Of a DNA stretch of 7,738 nt, positions 6,168 through 7,738 are shown one piece after another (position 1 is the first letter of the stretch; the number at the start of each line of letters is the position of its first letter). The stretch is from an uncultured Enterocloster sp. (GTDB taxonomy: Bacteria > Bacillota > Clostridia > Lachnospirales > Lachnospiraceae), in the NCBI GenBank assembly GCA_944382045.1, contig CALWMT010000117.1, forward strand, positions 1 through 7,738. Reading direction: 5' to 3'. The notes below the pieces were generated by a model. The model had not been told where the DNA came from. It saw only the letters and a program-made list of their open reading frames with translations, and ran no database searches. Made by a program: the position numbers and the translations under genes.

Positions 6168-7694
6168 ATGATTGGATTATTGATACAGGACAATGCATAT
6201 GAGCAGGACATCAGAGAGCTTCTGATGTCCTTTTATCCGGGTGAGGCTTATGCCCATGAGGTGAAGGACGGGGTATCCTTCTACGTGGAGACGCGGCTGG
6301 GGGAGAACGAGGCATGGATCCTTCTGTGGGAGCCGGACGGCAGGCCTGCAGGCGGCGCGTCCCAGGCAGAGGAGACCGAGGAGGCCCCATGCGCGGTGCG
6401 GCCCGTCCCTCCGTCCGGCCTGGAGGGCTGGCGCTGCGCGGATGCGGCAGAGGGGAAGACAGACCTGACAGACCGCACACAGACCAAGAATGTGGTGAAG
6501 AAGCTTTTTTACCAGATGCTCATACGGCGCACGGGAAGGACGCTTCCCTGGGGCTCCCTCACGGGAATCCGGCCAACCAAGATTGCCTTAAGCCGCCTGA
6601 TGGAGGGCTGGAGGGAGGAGGACATCCGCTCCTTCATGAAGGAGACCTATATGGCCAGCGATGAGAAGATCGATCTGTGCATTGAGATTGGGGCCAGGGA
6701 GAAGGCGCTTCTGGCGCCCCTGGACTACGAGCGGGGATGGAGCCTGTATGTGGGCATTCCCTTCTGCCCGACTACCTGCCTGTACTGCTCCTTCACCTCC
6801 TACCCGGTGGGAAAATGGAAGGGCAGGATGGAGGAGTATTTGTCCGCCCTGTTTAAGGAGATGGAGTACACTGCGGGCCGGATGGAGGGAAGGCCCCTCG
6901 ACACCATCTACATCGGAGGGGGTACGCCCACCTCTCTGGAGGCAGAGGAGCTGGACCGGCTTCTTAGCCGCATGGAGCAGCTTTTTGACACAGGGCATGC
7001 CCTGGAGTTTACTGTGGAGGCGGGACGTCCGGACAGCATCACCAGGGAGAAGCTTGCGGTTCTGCGCTCTCACGGGATCACCCGCATCTCCATCAATCCC
7101 CAGACCATGAACCAGAAGACCCTGGATCTCATCGGCCGCCGCCATACGGTGGAGATGGTGAAGGAGAAATTCTATCTGGCCAGGGAGCTGGGCTTTGACA
7201 ACATCAATATGGATCTGATTATGGGACTTCCCGAGGAGAATCTGGAGGATGTGGAGCACACGCTGGAGGAGATCCGCAGCCTGAACCCGGATTCCCTGAC
7301 CGTGCACTCCCTAGCCATCAAGCGGGCGGCGCGTCTCAACATGTTTAAGGAGGAGTACAGCGGCCTGCACATTACCAACACGCCGGAGATGATCGAGCGG
7401 AGCGCGGCCTGCGCCCGGGGCATGGGCATGGAGCCCTACTACCTCTACCGGCAGAAAAATATGGCGGGAAATTTTGAAAATGTGGGCTATGCCCGGCCGG
7501 GCAAGGCCTGCATCTACAACATCCTGATCATGGAGGAGATGCAGACCATCGCGGCCTGCGGCGCCGGAACCACCACCAAGGTGGTGTTCCCCCAGGAAAA
7601 CCGCAGAGAGCGGTGTGAGAATGTGAAGGAAGTGGAGCAGTACATCAGCCGGATCGATGAGATGCTGGAGCGGAAGGCGCGGGTTGGGGTTTAA
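6168..7694 (+). CDS. hemZ: HemZ, oxygen-independent coproporphyrinogen III dehydrogenase-like radical SAM protein
   Basis: A 508-residue radical SAM enzyme of the HemZ branch of the HemN/HemW superfamily (B. subtilis HemZ is about 500). Members are assigned to the oxygen-independent decarboxylation of coproporphyrinogen III to protoporphyrinogen IX; the role in anaerobic clostridia is less certain. An N-terminal HemZ-specific region (1-55) is followed by a variable hydrophilic linker (about 57-105), then LPWGSLTGIRPTKIA (126-140). The radical SAM core has IPFCPTTCLYC, with the 4Fe-4S ligands C200, C204 and C207 in CxxxCxxC spacing. Then come IGGGTPTS (249-256), FTVEAGRPDS (281-290), RISINPQT, INMDLIMGLP (346-355) and the diagnostic PYYLYRQKNMAGNFENVGY (423-441). 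The start is ATG 6168, with GGCAGG (6155-6160) 7 bases upstream; an adjacent TTG (6165) is less likely. It begins 15 bases after the MBL stop, which indicates coupling within the cluster. The linker is Pro/Gly/Ala/Glu-rich, longer than I recall for B. subtilis. Confidence 0.93.
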   Translation: MIGLLIQDNAYEQDIRELLMSFYPGEAYAHEVKDGVSFYVETRLGENEAWILLWEPDGRPAGGASQAEETEEAPCAVRPVPPSGLEGWRCADAAEGKTDLTDRTQTKNVVKKLFYQMLIRRTGRTLPWGSLTGIRPTKIALSRLMEGWREEDIRSFMKETYMASDEKIDLCIEIGAREKALLAPLDYERGWSLYVGIPFCPTTCLYCSFTSYPVGKWKGRMEEYLSALFKEMEYTAGRMEGRPLDTIYIGGGTPTSLEAEELDRLLSRMEQLFDTGHALEFTVEAGRPDSITREKLAVLRSHGITRISINPQTMNQKTLDLIGRRHTVEMVKEKFYLARELGFDNINMDLIMGLPEENLEDVEHTLEEIRSLNPDSLTVHSLAIKRAARLNMFKEEYSGLHITNTPEMIERSAACARGMGMEPYYLYRQKNMAGNFENVGYARPGKACIYNILIMEEMQTIAACGAGTTTKVVFPQENRRERCENVKEVEQYISRIDEMLERKARVGV

Positions 7695-7723
7695 GGGAGC
7701 CTTTGCACCATGGCCTCCTTTTT
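7693..7723 (+). terminator. Possible weak intrinsic terminator after hemZ
   Basis: Immediately at the hemZ stop, AAGGGAGCC (7693-7701) can pair with GGCCTCCTT (7712-7720) across a 10-base loop. The stem has one G-T wobble and one A-C mismatch, and three further T follow. It is short and imperfect, so termination may be partial or absent. The window ends 15 bases later, so what follows cannot be judged. Confidence 0.4.
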
Positions 7724-7738
7724 CCAGAAGCAGATGCC

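Noticed and set aside
6588..7307. A 239-codon open frame antisense to hemZ
   Set aside because: Lies wholly within the conserved radical SAM core of hemZ, with no independent motifs or ribosome binding site.

Overview
The window looks like chromosomal DNA of a GC-rich clostridial Firmicute, most likely a Lachnospiraceae member. This rests on protein character: a Rel with the bifunctional RFKD signature, a HemZ-type radical SAM protein, a clostridial MetG with a C-terminal tRNA-binding domain, a Gram-positive type TraX protein, and strong GGAGG-like ribosome binding sites. Species cannot be fixed by reading alone.

Layout. (1) 1-1103: the 3' part of metG, entering from the left edge, followed by a strong intrinsic terminator (about 1131-1192). 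(2) 1193-1396: an AT-rich leader with a tandem 14-bp repeat, a good sigma-A promoter and two tiny overlapping reading frames, leading into a TraX-family membrane protein (1397-2161). (3) 2175-2450, minus strand: a decayed C-terminal remnant of a GH105-type unsaturated rhamnogalacturonyl hydrolase, convergent with the TraX gene. (4) 2500-7694: a co-directional housekeeping cluster with a near-consensus promoter and an operator-like palindrome at its predicted start point: apt (adenine salvage), relA/rel ((p)ppGpp synthetase/hydrolase), an MBL-fold hydrolase and hemZ (coproporphyrinogen dehydrogenase-like radical SAM). A weak terminator-like hairpin follows hemZ at the right edge.

How it fits together. 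Apt makes AMP from adenine and PRPP, and Rel consumes ATP and GTP/GDP to set (p)ppGpp, so one transcript can tie purine salvage to the stringent response. The MBL hydrolase and HemZ follow on the same strand with short gaps. The order apt-rel-MBL-hemZ is, from general knowledge, a common clostridial arrangement and is not novel. The TraX gene and the GH105 remnant form a small variable segment between metG and this cluster.

I see no evidence for an undescribed multi-gene system, CRISPR array, insertion sequence, tRNA or rRNA. The most interesting parts are regulatory and evolutionary: the repeats and overlapping mini-ORFs ahead of the TraX gene, the LacI/CcpA-like palindrome at the apt-rel start site, an Asn in place of the usual His in the TraX first-helix motif, and the GH105 remnant.
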